A DNA stretch of 64,000 nucleotides from Cricetomys ansorgei (GCA_026225945.1 JAMJFZ010002500.1:1240001-1304000); one strand, 5' to 3'. Counted from the first letter of the stretch, positions 46,374 to 57,223 are shown. The notes: generated by a model not told the origin, from the sequence alone. Translations and numbers: made by a program.

Positions 46374-47000
46374 AAGAAAGCAGAAAACAAATGCAAATGA
46401 ACACGTGGAGGGAAAGGAAACCTTATATACTGTTGGCGGGAGTGTAAGTCACTCCAGCTACTATGGAAATCGTGGATGTTCCTAAAAATAGAACAGAAAA
46501 TAGAACAACCACGTAATTCAGCTATACCACCCCTTGGCATATGCCAGAAGACATCAAAGCCTGCGCATCATCGAGATACCCGCCCAATCATTTTCTTACA
46601 GCATGATTCACAGTAGTCAAATTATGGAATCAGCCTGAGTGACCCTCAACAGATGAAGGGGTAAAGGAAACATGGCGGATGTATACAGTGGAGTCTTGTT
46701 TCACCACAAAGAAGAAAGGAACCGTGCTGTCAGAAGGAAAATAGGTAGAACTGGAGCCCTGTTAAATAAGCCAGACTCCAAACCAGAAATACGCCATGTT
46801 TTCACACATGTGGAATCTAGATTAGAAACCAACCAACCAACCAATCGACATGAAAGCTGAAAAAAGCATGTACAGGAGAGAGGAAGAGGAGCAATGGGAG
46901 AAGGAGGGGCATTGGAGGAGAACATGGCACAGGGTATGTGAACACTAGGTGCATGAGTGAAAATGTCATGCTGAAACTCCATTTTGTAAATTAATTTTTG
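46374..47000 (+). mobile_element. L1 ORF2 3' end, right part, sense
   Basis: AAACCTTATATACTGTTGGC, GGGAGTGTAAGTCACTCCAG, ATTCAGCTATACCACCCCTT, AACAGATGAAGGGGTAAAGG and AATAAGCCAGACTCCAAACC follow the L1 ORF2 C-terminal region and 3' UTR, interrupted by stops. It continues the fragment that ends at 45027. Confidence 0.8.
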
Positions 47001-47603
47001 CTTTAAAACCCCCTAATTAACAGAGAGGGGGTAGAGAGGACTGAACACTAACTGCTGAGCTGATGGAGAACATCAAAAAACCCCTAATTAATGGAGACGA
47101 TTCAGGAGCTGGTTTTCTGGAGACCTGTTCAACACTTAACTCTGCTCTTGAAAATGTAAATCCTAAAGATGGAAATCTAGAGATGAGAGGCCATGGGAGC
47201 TGGTGGCCTGCTGAGGAGGTCCACAAACTGTCCAGTTCCCGCCGCACATCTCCTTGCTTCCTTCTCTGGAGCTAGCCAGCATCCTGTAGCCCTTTGGCAG
47301 AGGCGTGGAGAGGGAACCTGTAGAAAGAGCAGTGGCTCATTGCAGGGAAAAACTGATTCTCCCTCTCTCACCAGGCATTAATTGCCTACAGCTATTCATC
47401 TAGGGACAGGGCATTATGAAAAGCAGAACTCTTTTCTACTTAAATCTCTCCAGTGTCTTTCTATTATCCATAAGAAGAAATTTTAAAAATTAAACAAGCC
47501 TGAATTTCTCAGCATGGCCCACAGGCAACACGTTGAAGCCAATCCTTACTCCCTGCCCCGGTAAGTTTCTTTCTGGCCGCAGGGCTTTCTTCCCCTTTCT
47601 GGA
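47001..47603. other. L1-like remnant and unassigned DNA
   Basis: AGGGAAAAACTGATTCTCCC followed by CACCAGGCATTAATTGCCTA, near 47345-47395, resembles the rodent L1-associated repeat seen at 43.8-44.9 kb. The rest is unassigned. Confidence 0.4.
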
Positions 47604-47685
47604 ATGTCTATGTCTATATCTATGTCTATGTCTATGTCTATGTCTATGTCTATGTCTATGTCTATATCTATGTCTATGTCTATAT
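47604..47685. repeat. (TATGTC)n hexanucleotide array
   Basis: About 13 units of a TATGTC hexamer with TATATC variants. It is immediately followed by a B4/RSINE1-type SINE. Confidence 0.95.
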
Positions 47686-47687
47686 GT

Positions 47688-47975
47688 GCTGCACAAGCAT
47701 GAAGATAGGATTCCAGACCCCCAGAACCCATATGAAAGTCAGGGAAGTGTGGTAGGCACCTGTAATCCCAGCAGTTGGCAGGCATAAACAAGGGATCCCT
47801 GGATCAGCCTGGGCAGCTTGACTAGGTGGGATTCAAGAAACCCAAATTCAATGAGAAACTTTGCTATAATAGAGTAGAAAGTGTTTGAAGTGCACACCTA
47901 CTGCCAGCTTCAGGCCTTCATATCCACGTGTACACATGATCACTCACACTCACACATGTGCACAGATACAGATTT
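47688..47975 (+). mobile_element. B4/RSINE1-type SINE
   Basis: CCCCCAGAACCCATATGAAA, GTGGTAGGCACCTGTAATCC, CAGCAGTTGGCAGGCATAAA and CACACTCACACATGTGCACA follow RSINE1 order. The first part of the tRNA head is replaced by the hexanucleotide array. Confidence 0.8.
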
Positions 47976-48009
47976 GAACATTCAAACACCCCCCCCCCAC
48001 CACTCTTTA

Positions 48010-48120
48010 TCTGATTGTAATTCCATGTGCTGTCATTTCCACATTTAGGAGGCTGAGACAAGATGATTCCCTAGGCTACATCATGAGACCTTGTCTCAAT
48101 AAAACAAAACAAAACCAGTC
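48010..48120 (+). mobile_element. Degenerate B1-like SINE
   Basis: TTTAGGAGGCTGAGACAAGA and TCATGAGACCTTGTCTCAAT with a CAAAACAAAA tail are the second half of a B1-like element. Confidence 0.65.
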
Positions 48121-48142
48121 CAAACAAACAAATAACAAAACA

Positions 48143-48225
48143 GAGTGGGGTGTAGTTCAGTAGAAGAGCCCTTGCCTAACTTGCTAGTATGCACAGGCCC
48201 TTAGGGTGGACCCTAGAACACAAAA
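48143..48225 (+). mobile_element. ID-type SINE
   Basis: GAGTGGGGTGTAGTTCAGTAG, GAGCCCTTGCCTAACTTGCT and GGTGGACCCTAGAACACAAAA are ID landmarks. Purine-rich (GAGG)n and (GAAT)n runs follow to about 48320. Confidence 0.75.
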
Positions 48226-48424
48226 ATATGAAAGAGAGAGGGAGAAACGAGAGAGGAATGGAGAAAGGGAGTGAGGAGGAAGGGAGGAATGAATGAAGGG
48301 TTGAATGAATGAATGAAGGTATTCAAAATTATTGTAGATACTAGCCAGAGCATGCATCCTGCTAAGACCAACAGGAAGTTTATTGCAATAACCAGGTAAG
48401 AGACCATGATGGTGCCTGATCTGG

Positions 48425-48832
48425 CTAGTTTAGTGTCAACTTGACTCAAGTTCAAGTTATTTGGGAAGAGGGACTCTCAACTGAGAAAATGTGTCCACAA
48501 GATTTCCCTGTAGACAAATCTGTAGTGCATTTTCTTAGTGATTGATGTGGGAGGGTCCAGCCCAGTGTGGGTGGGGAGATGGTGGTTCTGGGGTATGCAG
48601 AAAACCTTATACATGCTGTACAAGAAAGCAGCCCTAGCAAGTCAAGGGGAGCAAATCAGTAAGCAGCACTCTTCATGGCTTCTGCTCCAGTTCCTGTCCT
48701 GAGTTCCCACTCTGGCTTCCTTCAGTGATGGACTTAGTAGCTGTAAAATGAAATGAACTCTTCCCTCCTCAAGCTGCCTTTGTTCATGGTGTTTTATCAC
48801 AGCAATAGAAACCTTAACTAAGACAGTGGCAC
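48425..48832 (+). mobile_element. Rodent medium-reiterated repeat, copy A
   Basis: CTGAGAAAATGTGTCCACAAG, TAGTGATTGATGTGGGAGGG, AGCAAATCAGTAAGCAGCAC and ATCACAGCAATAGAAACCTT are shared in order with 62388-62768. The family (LTR or other) was not determined. Confidence 0.75.
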
Positions 48833-49314
48833 AAGCCCAAGCAGTAGAACACGAGGTGGTAAGATGTGGCTGCGCTCAGCGCGATTTTGTGTGTCTTGGA
48901 GAAAGAACTGTCGGGACTTCCTGATGGATTTGGTGCCCAGGAGAAGGAAAAGAAAAAAGGCTTTTGGTTTGAGCAATGAGATGGATAGTGATGTCCTCCA
49001 CTGAACTGGGAAGATGGATGGAAGGAACAGATTTAGGAAGGAAGACAGTCTGGAATCGCTCCTGCCAAGTTCAAGATGTTGATATCTTAGTTAAAGGCAG
49101 GGAGCAGTCAGATATACATTTGGGAACCACCAGACTATAGATGTACTTACAAACAAGGGGCTGGCTGAAACTTGTGTGGGAGGGCATTTATGAATGAGCT
49201 CAGTGGGTAAAGTGGTTCAGAGACAGATGAAGATCTACACGTTCCTTTCTAGCTAGTCTAGTCAAATTGGTGGTTCCATGTTCAGTAAGAAATCCTGTAT
49301 CAAAAGACCAGGCA
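48833..49314. other. Intergenic DNA, nothing recognised
   Basis: No repeat or gene signal seen. Confidence 0.4.
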
Positions 49315-49463
49315 CAGGGTCAGCAAGATGGCTCAGAGGGTAAAGGCACTTGCTGCCAAGCTTGATGATTTGTGTTTGATCTTTGATCCCTGGGACCACA
49401 TGGTAGAAAGACTCCTGAAAATTGTCGTCTTAATTCCACAAGTATACTGTGCCATATGTGTGC

Positions 49464-49508
<45 letters not shown>
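49315..49508 (+). mobile_element. tRNA-derived SINE with (CA)21 tail
   Basis: GTCAGCAAGATGGCTCAGAG, ACTTGCTGCCAAGCTTGATG, CCCTGGGACCACATGGTAGA and a pure CA run at 49466-49508. Another case of a dinucleotide array growing at a SINE 3' end. Confidence 0.9.
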
Positions 49509-49512
<4 letters not shown>

Positions 49513-50128
49513 CTGGGCCAACAATGGGAAAGGAGAGTGGCCAGTTAGCCCAGACAAACATGTTATTTTAGAAGTGTGGGCTCTTACCTTGTTCTTCTTA
49601 ATGGACAGAGGTTTATAAAGTGATACTTTGTTTATTCCAGACATCTACATTCTTAGTTACGAATGTACTCTTAGATTCATCTAGTAAATGTCACATCTTT
49701 TGGAGGGCAGACTTTTCCTTTCTTGAACCATTGGCAAAGCCTTTCAGACTATTCTTTCCATATATTTGAGGAATTGGCAGGAATTCACTGTTCACTGTGC
49801 ATGGGAGGATTGCTTTGGACCTGCAAATATTTGTGTAAGCCCATTAACTGCACTAGGTGGCCATGGGTAAACCAGGTACTTTACTTATACTCTACGCTAA
49901 TGAGTTGCATTCAGAGAATCCATTTTGTGGATTATTTGCAATGAAATTTAAAATTTTCACAGTGTTAAATTAAAGCCTGTCCAAGCTCTCTTTGGGTATT
50001 TCACATATTTCTGAAGTGGCTTTATTTATTAGCATTCAGCATATGAATTTATCTTAGAAGCAGTCTAAGCAAAACACAAGTAGAAAGTCTGGCCTGCTGC
50101 CCGACTATTCAGTGTGTATATTTAGTAG

Positions 50129-50177
<49 letters not shown>

Positions 50178-50399
50178 AATGAAAGCATATAAATGCTATC
50201 TAGTTCCTAACACAGCTAAGTAACCATAGCAATCAATTAGTTCATGTGATGACTCCAGCTTGCTTTATTTTTAAATAAAAATAAAAGTTCCTCTTGTTAT
50301 CAAAACAATACATTTATTATGCAAAACAGAAACAAAAATTTTAAATGAATATTTAGAGCAAAGTAACACAACTCCGTAGTCCAGGGAGAACCAGTGCTA
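49509..50399. other. AT-rich intergenic DNA with a (CA)n run
   Basis: A (CA)n run of about 22 units sits at 50131-50174. No gene recognised. Confidence 0.5.
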
Positions 50400-51070
50400 A
50401 TACCTCCCGTGTACTCTTCCAGACCGTTTTCTATATTTTAAGATTAACTTTAAATAAAACCTGAGCAATGGATTACTAAATGGATTTCAATAACAAATAG
50501 CCTTGAAGGCTTGCTTCAGACTTTAAGTGTTTAGCACCTCACAGTACATGTGTGCTGTTGTTGTTTTGTTTTAGTTTTCTGCTAGAGATATACCCTGCTC
50601 ACAGTGTTTCCTTAGACTAACCCTTTAGAGATGGGCTTGCTGAGTCAAAGTATCCTGACATGCATCGACAGTTGTTCTACAGGCTATTAATGCAGGCTCC
50701 TACCAACAATAAACACCTTTGCTGACACTGAACCTAAAAAATAATTTTAAGAAATCTTTGTCAAGTCAGTAGGGAAAATTCAATTTGATTTCTTTGATTA
50801 CTAGTGAGGCTGAACATTATACTCATTGGCCTTTGGCATTTCTTTTATGACTTGCTTTACCACAATCGGTGTTCAGTATTCTCTGAAGATACCTATTATT
50901 GATTTCTAAGGCCAGGTTCAACATATAAGGGATATTAATCTTCTGTGTTTAAATATTTTTCCTTACCTGCATTGGCCTTTTATCTTTTGATCTGAAATGG
51001 TAAAAAAGAAATGTATGTACTCAAGTTCTGTTTTTCCTTTTGTGATTTTTGTAGCTATTGTTACTCTTAG
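50400..51070 (+). mobile_element. Ancient L1M-type LINE fragment
   Basis: GCTTGCTGAGTCAAAGTATC, CTCCTACCAACAATAAACACC, TTTCTTTGATTACTAGTGAG, GGCTGAACATTATACTCATT and AAGGGATATTAATCTTCTG follow the well-known L1M 3' region in sense. Confidence 0.75.
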
Positions 51071-51114
51071 GAAACATTCTCCGTTTATTGTATAGATGTT
51101 TATCTACGTATTTT

Positions 51115-51320
51115 TGCTATCCCTCTCTCCCCCTCCTCTTTCCTTCTCCTTTCTGTCCCTCTTCCTTTTCCTCCTCATCTTCTCTCCTTCTTGTCTTTCT
51201 GGACTAGTATGTCATAAAGCCAAGATGACCTCAAATTTGCCATGCAGTTAATAATGGCCTCCACCTTGCCTCCACCTCTTTAGTGCTGGGACTATAGGCA
51301 TGCACCGCTATGCCTGGCTT
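51115..51320 (-). mobile_element. B1/B4 SINE, antisense, behind a polypyrimidine tract
   Basis: About 80 bases of C and T (51115-51195) precede AAGCCAAGATGACCTCAAAT, CCTCCACCTCTTTAGTGCTG and GGGACTATAGGCATGCACCG, a diverged reversed B1. Confidence 0.7.
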
Positions 51321-51487
51321 AGTTAAATTTTTACCTTACGGACTTTATTTGGTGTGGCATGAGAACTGCTTAGTTATATTTATTTCAAATTGCCCACTAT
51401 TAAAGAGTTAACCACTTTTGTTTCATTTTTACAGTTCTCCTAAGATATTTGCACATTAGTTATATAATAAAGCACCAATCAAAAGTT

Positions 51488-51547
51488 GCACATTAGCAGG
51501 GCATATGGCATGTGCCTTTAATCCTAGCAGAGGTAAGCAGATCTCTG
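51488..51547 (+). mobile_element. B1 SINE, truncated by a minisatellite
   Basis: GCAGGGCATATGGCATGTGC, CTTTAATCCTAGCAGAGGTA and AGCAGATCTCTGTG are a B1 left half. The normal right half is absent and replaced by the TG-rich minisatellite. Confidence 0.8.
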
Positions 51548-51790
51548 TGCACATGTATGTGTGTGTGTGTGTGTATGATTGCCTGTGCACATGTATGTGT
51601 GTGTGTGTGTGTGTATGAGTGCCTGTGCACATGTATGTGTGTGTGTGTGTGTATGATTGCCTGTGCACATGTATGTGTGTGTGTGTGTGTGTGTGTATGA
51701 GTGCCTGTGCACATGTATGTGTGTGTGTGTATGAGTGCCTGTGCACATGTATGTGTGTGTGTGTGTGCCTGTGCACACGTATGTGTGTGG
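51546..51790. repeat. Minisatellite of about 30-46 bp units, TG-rich
   Basis: Seven copies of TGTGCACATGTATGTG (the last with CACACGT) are separated by TG runs of variable length and TATGAKTGCC steps. The array is almost entirely alternating purine-pyrimidine, prone to Z-DNA. Confidence 0.92.
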
Positions 51791-51796
51791 AGGCAA

Positions 51797-51853
51797 GAGG
51801 TCAGTGTCATGTGTCAATGTCATGTGTCAGTGTCATGTGTCAGTGTCATGTGT
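51797..51853. repeat. 12-bp tandem repeat, four copies
   Basis: GTCAGTGTCATGT recurs with a 12-base period (one GTCAATGTCATGT variant) directly after the TG minisatellite. Confidence 0.9.
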
Positions 51854-51869
51854 CTTTTAAAGTCACTGT

Positions 51870-52062
51870 TCTCTGTTTTTTTGAAACAGGGTCTCTGGCT
51901 GAATGTGTAGTTTGCAGATTTAGCTAGACTTTCTAGAAAGTGATCCCCAGAGGCTTCCTACCTCTGCCCCCCAGGACTGGGGTGACAGCCTCACACCTGC
52001 AAACTAGGGGCCCTCATGCTTCTGTGGCAAGCATTGTACAGGCTGAGCCACCTACTAAGCCC
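51870..52062 (-). mobile_element. B4-like SINE, antisense
   Basis: TTTTTTTGAAACAGGGTCTC, CTACCTCTGCCCCCCAGGAC and GGCAAGCATTGTACAGGCTG are the reversed B1 and ID-like parts, strongly diverged. Confidence 0.65.
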
Positions 52063-52449
52063 ACAGCCTACGGATACATTTTGTTCAAGTAATTTTTGGA
52101 TTGGTTGTCTAGAGATAAAAATCAGGAAGTTTTATTCCAAAATCCAGCTTTACAAATTTCTCTTGAAGAAATCACCCTGTCTGGCAATCTCCTTGGACAA
52201 ACGTACAGAACGGTTCCTTCTAACAATCCCCATCGGTGGGCTTCTTTCAGCTTTGGTGTCTGCTCAGGTCCTGGTGGCATTTAAGATTACAACCATTGCC
52301 ATTAAAAATCTCCACACATCTTGCAATTGGACCAGACACATAAGAATTGGGAAAACCTGAAGTTAGTTCTTATGGTTTTTCAATTCTTTACACAAAAATT
52401 ATAATTTTATCTTTTCTTTTTCAGTTTGTACACTTCCTAATTCTTCTTC

Positions 52450-52600
52450 ATTTTTCGGGCAGGGCTTCTCTGCTGTAACTCTGGCTGTCCTGGAACTCAC
52501 TCTGGAGACCAGACCAGGCTGGGCTTGAACTCACAGAGATCCACCTGCCTCTGCCTCTCGAGTGCTGGGATTAAAGACATGGTCCACCACCGCCTGGTGA
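52450..52600 (-). mobile_element. B1 SINE, antisense
   Basis: GCTGTAACTCTGGCTGTCCT, GGAACTCACTCTGGAGACCA and CTGGGATTAAAGACATGGTC are near-consensus reversed B1. Confidence 0.93.
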
Positions 52601-53214
52601 CTTCCTAATTCTTTTTTCTTGCCTTATTATACTTGGCTAAAAGCTTTCTAACAAAGGCTGTGCATGCTGGCAGGTACCTCTATGTCATCACTGGTATTAG
52701 CAGGGACGTCTTGGCATTAGACTTTTGAGGGTGAAGTAAGTATTTTTCCACTATCAAAATATATGTAGTTTACTGATGCTCTGATGTTTTAGTAAGATAA
52801 ACCATATTTGATTTTATCAAATCAAACAACTCACTGTCTATTGAAACCTGTAGCTTTTCTCTAAACTTAATGCTTTATAATAAGATTTTCTAATATTGAA
52901 CTACATGTGTTCTTTTATTATAAATCCTAACAATATTTAACACTACCTAATGTACCCTAATAGTATATTTATTAATCTAATTTGCTTTTTAAAAATAATG
53001 AGGAAGTTTGCATCTCGTTTCAAATGACACAAAGATGTGTCTATTGAAATCCCCTCTCTATCTTTTTTGTACCTTGTCAACTTTTTTTTTCTTAAGTGTA
53101 CATAATCTTAAATTCCCACTGTTGCTATGATTAATATTTTATTGCATTCACTGGTAGGTTCTTCAATTTATTTGAAAGTTAATTTTCATGTATATACATA
53201 TATAGCAGTGACTA
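52601..53214. other. AT-rich intergenic DNA, nothing recognised
   Basis: Very AT-rich; no repeat family or gene identified. Confidence 0.4.
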
Positions 53215-53695
53215 ATTTTACGTGTCATTCAACTGGGTAAAAACCGCACAGATAACTGGCAAAATATTATCTATAGTTATGTTTGGGTTCCAGAGGAGTC
53301 TGACAACTGACTGAAGATCTCCCTGTCAATGTGGGGCTGTCACCCAGTGTGTTGAGGGCCTGAGTAGAGCACAAAGGTGAAGAAAGGGTGAATTTGCTGT
53401 GGGTTCTTGAGTGAGCACACCACCTTCTGCCTTTAGGCGTGTTCTTGGCTCTCTCCCGCTTGGACTCAGACTGGGATTTATACCGTTGCTGGACCTGGTT
53501 CTCAGGCTTCAGGCTTTAACCAGAACTACATGCTCCATGGGACTCTAGCCCAAAGAAGGCAGCTTCGGGGACGTCTCTGGTTCCCTAATGGCACCAGCCA
53601 ATCCCTCATAAGAAATCATTTTCATGGATGTCTTTTTTTCTGTATACATGCTCTTGGCCATGTGTTCCTGGAAAACCCTAATAGACACTACTTTC
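53215..53695 (+). mobile_element. Ancient eutherian interspersed repeat
   Basis: GTTTGGGTTCCAGAGGAGTC, GTTGAGGGCCTGAGTAGAGC, ACTGGGATTTATACCGTTGC, AGCCAATCCCTCATAAGAAA and GGAAAACCCTAATAGACACT follow a common mammalian repeat pattern I recognise. The family name is not secure. Confidence 0.6.
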
Positions 53696-53704
53696 TACAT
53701 GAAT

Positions 53705-53902
53705 TAAAAAATAGTCTCACATTTATTTGTTTACTTACTTATTGTGTGTGTATGGGGGAGTGTGAGCGTGTCATGGAACATGTGTGGAGGTCAGAGGATA
53801 ATTTTTTGGTTCTCTCCTCCTACCGTGAGGATTCAGGTGTTCATACTCAGGTTGTCAGGCGTGGCCACAGTGCCTATTATCTATTGAGCCATCTCATCAG
53901 CC
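53705..53902 (-). mobile_element. tRNA-derived SINE, antisense
   Basis: GGAGGTCAGAGGATAATTTTT, GGTTCTCTCCTCCTACCGTG, CTCAGGTTGTCAGGCGTGGC and GAGCCATCTCATCAGCC are the reversed body and head. Confidence 0.85.
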
Positions 53903-53974
53903 TTTACAACCATTCTTAATGATAAACACATTACAGGTATGGAGTAATCTGTGAGATACATTTACGGAATTTAT

Positions 53975-54124
53975 TATTTTATTTTTTAAAGACAGAGTCT
54001 CAATGCGTAGCTCCAACTAGCCTGGAACTAGTTATGTAGACAGGCTGGTCTTAAACTCACAGAAATCCACCTGCCTGTGTCTTCTGAGTGTTAGGATTAA
54101 AGATGTGGACCACTATGCCTGGCC
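53975..54124 (-). mobile_element. B1 SINE, antisense
   Basis: AAAGACAGAGTCTCAATGCG, AGCCTGGAACTAGTTATGTA, CCACCTGCCTGTGTCTTCTG and GATTAAAGATGTGGACCACT are reversed B1. Confidence 0.88.
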
Positions 54125-54140
54125 ATTGTATAATTTAAAT

Positions 54141-54183
54141 AATAATCATAATCATAATCATAATCATAATCATAATCATAAAA
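54141..54183. repeat. (AATCAT)n hexanucleotide array
   Basis: Seven units of AATCAT directly after a B1. Confidence 0.93.
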
Positions 54184-55782
54184 TACTCATACAATCACTA
54201 CCTAGACCAAGACATAACATATCACCCGTACCTAGAACTTGTTTCCAATCGCACCCCCTCTCCATTCCCCAAGGAAAACCACTACACTGATTTTTGGGAG
54301 GCAATATGTTCTTGATTTTTGGTTATGGTTGTTACCTCTTACATGCATATGATTTAACAATGTGCTTTCTCACTGGGCCGGGTCTTAATCGTACATGTTT
54401 CTGTGACCCTCCCTTCGGTGAGTGTCACGTGTGTCTACTCCCCGGTCTGTCTCATGTCATGAACGACACTCCTTTTCATTGCTCCATTACACAGATTTAT
54501 CATCGGTTCTGCAACTGAGTGACATTTTTACACTTAAGTTTGCAGACGAGAAATCCGCTGTTTCTCGCTGAGAACAGCCAATTTTGTTTTGTTTTCTACC
54601 TGGGTGATCATAGAATCTTTTTTTTAAGTCTGTGCCTGTCATGATTTGCTAGAATGGACTCAGACGGCTGTCTTAAGTGTGCCTGGCGCCCTCACAGTGA
54701 CTCTCTTGGTTCTTACTTGGTCATTTTCCTTCATGCTCTCTCCCTCAGGATGGAGCACCTGCTTGTCTAGATGGGACTGGATGGTGTGCCTCCTGGAGAT
54801 TACGGGTCTCTGTGGAAATGTTTCAATCTCAGCATGGGAAACAAATTCATATTTTCTTCACTATAAGCACTTTTGTCGTGACATTGGATGTGAAGGGTGG
54901 ACAGCCTCACCTCAGCCAGGAGAGCTCCCCCTAGACTGTCATGGCAGTTGAGGCCTACTGGGACAGAAAGACACTCCTGTGCCCTGAACTCACCTAGCCT
55001 CCACCCTTGCTCCCCCACCCCGTGCCCTACCTCTCACCCTCCACCTCTGCCCCAGTTGCTATGTGCTACTGCTCTGATATGGCAGTGTCGCCTGGAAGCA
55101 CACTTCCACTCCGCTCTCCATGCTTTCCAAGCCCTGAACAAGCCTTGAGTGGGCCTGGGTTCGCCTGCCCCCCCACCCCTGCGTGCGCCAGCCCCATTCC
55201 CCTTCTGACGGTGGAGGTGGTTGACCTCGACGCTACAGCCTTGTGATTCCCACTCATCTCTGGTCTCTGTCACACAATGATGTGTTTGTCCTCTTCTATC
55301 CAGTAGGTCATTTCATCAGGGAATCTCCCAGGGAAAACATTAAAAGGGTTGTCCCTTTGGGCTGGAAATACTACTTATTTAGCTTGTATTGATCCTCGAA
55401 TTGAAAAGTGGGCCTCTTGTGCAGCTTTCTACCTCCCGGAGCCTGGTAGGAGGGCAGAGTAGGTAGAGAATGATGGGCAGCTTCTGTTTTCCTGTCCACA
55501 CCTTGAGAAAAACCTCAGCTTTTTTAGCAGGTTGGCAGGGAACCTGAGCACTGCCTAAGATTTATAGTTGCCCGAGGGACAAGCTCTTGTTTCCGATGTT
55601 GAATAAGATAGTCTCTTCCTCATAGTCTGTGTACAGCAGTCAGGAAGGCTCATCATTTGCCAAACATCTTGTAGAAAGGGAAAAAAATGCATCAGACTGG
55701 AGAATGGACAGCGTCTTTAATATCCTTCCTTTCCAGAGATCTTGTGACTAGTGTTTTCTCTTGTTGCTTGGGGCACAGGAGT

Positions 55783-55786
<4 letters not shown>
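54184..55786. other. Intergenic DNA, no gene recognised
   Basis: Open frames of 60-101 codons occur but show no family resemblance. 54640-55260 is GC-richer and unique-looking. Confidence 0.4.

Positions 55787-55837
<51 letters not shown>
55787..55837. repeat. (GT)25 microsatellite
   Basis: An uninterrupted GT run. Confidence 0.96.
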
Positions 55838-55838
<1 letters not shown>

Positions 55839-56984
55839 CTCCTATCTTGGAGTCCTAAGTTGTTCCTGCTTCAATGTCACCTAAGGCTTTCTAATTGGTG
55901 TTTGAAGGGTGACGTTGTCTCATTACTGCATAGACAATTTTTTATTGTCTTAAAGGGGATGACAAGTTATGAATGACTTTCCTTTTGGGGGGTTTCTGGT
56001 TCAGTTCTCCTCTGTGGGCCTTGAAGTGCCCATAATAGTCATTCAGCACACGGTTAAGATTTCCCCCTTTCTCCTGGGAAACAAAAGTGATTAGCAAATT
56101 GTGACTTTGCTTATTGTTCCTAAGAAAATTGCATTAAAATTTATAGGTATCCTTCCCAGAGAAGACAAATTATACATATTACAAGAAAGGAAGAGAAGAC
56201 ATGGTGATTATGTAATTTCTCTGAGAAAGGTTCTTTGTTTTGCTTGCTACATAATGTATGAATCAGAGCAGACCTGTCCTTCAGTGATCAGTGATGTCAG
56301 GAAGTTCTGACAGGGAGTACCAACATACGGGCCCATTTCTGGGAAGATAACTGAAAAGTCAGGACACCCTCTCCCTCCTTGAGCATTGTCTGTGTCCTCG
56401 CTGTCTTCCCTAGTGTCTAGGTGTCTTCCCCCTTGATTTGAGACAGAGGTGAGGTGGGGTAGAGAAGTGCTCTTAAATTGATAAGATATTTGAAAAGGAA
56501 ACTTTATATTCAACCAAGACCTGAAGACAACACATTATGACTGAGTGTTTGTTGGACAGAGAAAAAAGAGGAGTGAAATCACTCTGATTCTTCTGTGGCC
56601 ATCGGGATGTGAAAACTGCCAGTGCCTTCCCTCTAACACTGCCTAGGTGGGCCCAGCCTGAGAAGGCAGACGGCCCCGATTGATCTGTGCAAGGGGAAGC
56701 TATTCTGACCTTTGAAAGCTCATCCCAGGGCAGAACATCTGCGTTAGTCAACTATAACTTTCTGGGTTATTTACTAACCAAGCCTCAGTTTTCTCTTCTG
56801 TAACAAGGTGGCAAAATAGAACACTTCCCCACAATGTTGTGAGGATTAAATGAGCTGTAGTTGTTAGAAAAACTTCAGGATTGGAGAAAATCATTACTAC
56901 TCATTGCTTTCCTATTGGGATATTTGAAGAATAAATTTCCTCCCAATTCCTAGTAGTTTTTTTTTTTAAATCAAACAAATTGGT
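55838..56984. other. Intergenic DNA with a MIR near its end
   Basis: AAGCCTCAGTTTTCTCTTCTG, GTTGTGAGGATTAAATGAGC and adjoining bases at about 56750-56880 are a sense MIR. The rest is unassigned. Confidence 0.5.
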
Positions 56985-56992
56985 CTCTAAGG

Positions 56993-57215
56993 TAGTGGTT
57001 CTCAATCTCCCTAACGCTGAGATCTTTCAGTACAGTTCCTCATGTTGTGGTGACCCTCAACCATAACATTATTTTCGTTACTACTTCATAGCTGTCATTT
57101 TGCTACTGCTATGAATCATGGTGTAAGTATCTGATACACAGATGGTCTTTGATGACCCCTGTGAAAGGGTCATTTAGCCCTCAAAGGGGTTGCGACCCAC
57201 AGTTGAGAACCGCTG
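56993..57215 (+). mobile_element. hAT-Charlie MITE (URR1-like), copy 2
   Basis: Ends TAGTGGTTCTCAATC and GTTGAGAACCGCTG are inverted repeats. Flanks CTCTAAGG (56985-56992) and CTCTAAGA (57216-57223) are an 8-bp target-site duplication with one mismatch. The interior matches the copies at 14.9 and 57.9 kb. Confidence 0.92.
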
Positions 57216-57223
57216 CTCTAAGA

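Noticed and set aside
45140..46400. Ser-rich and His-rich frames of 360-390 codons on the plus strand
   Set aside because: They are pure translations of the (ATC)n array; no gene structure supports them.
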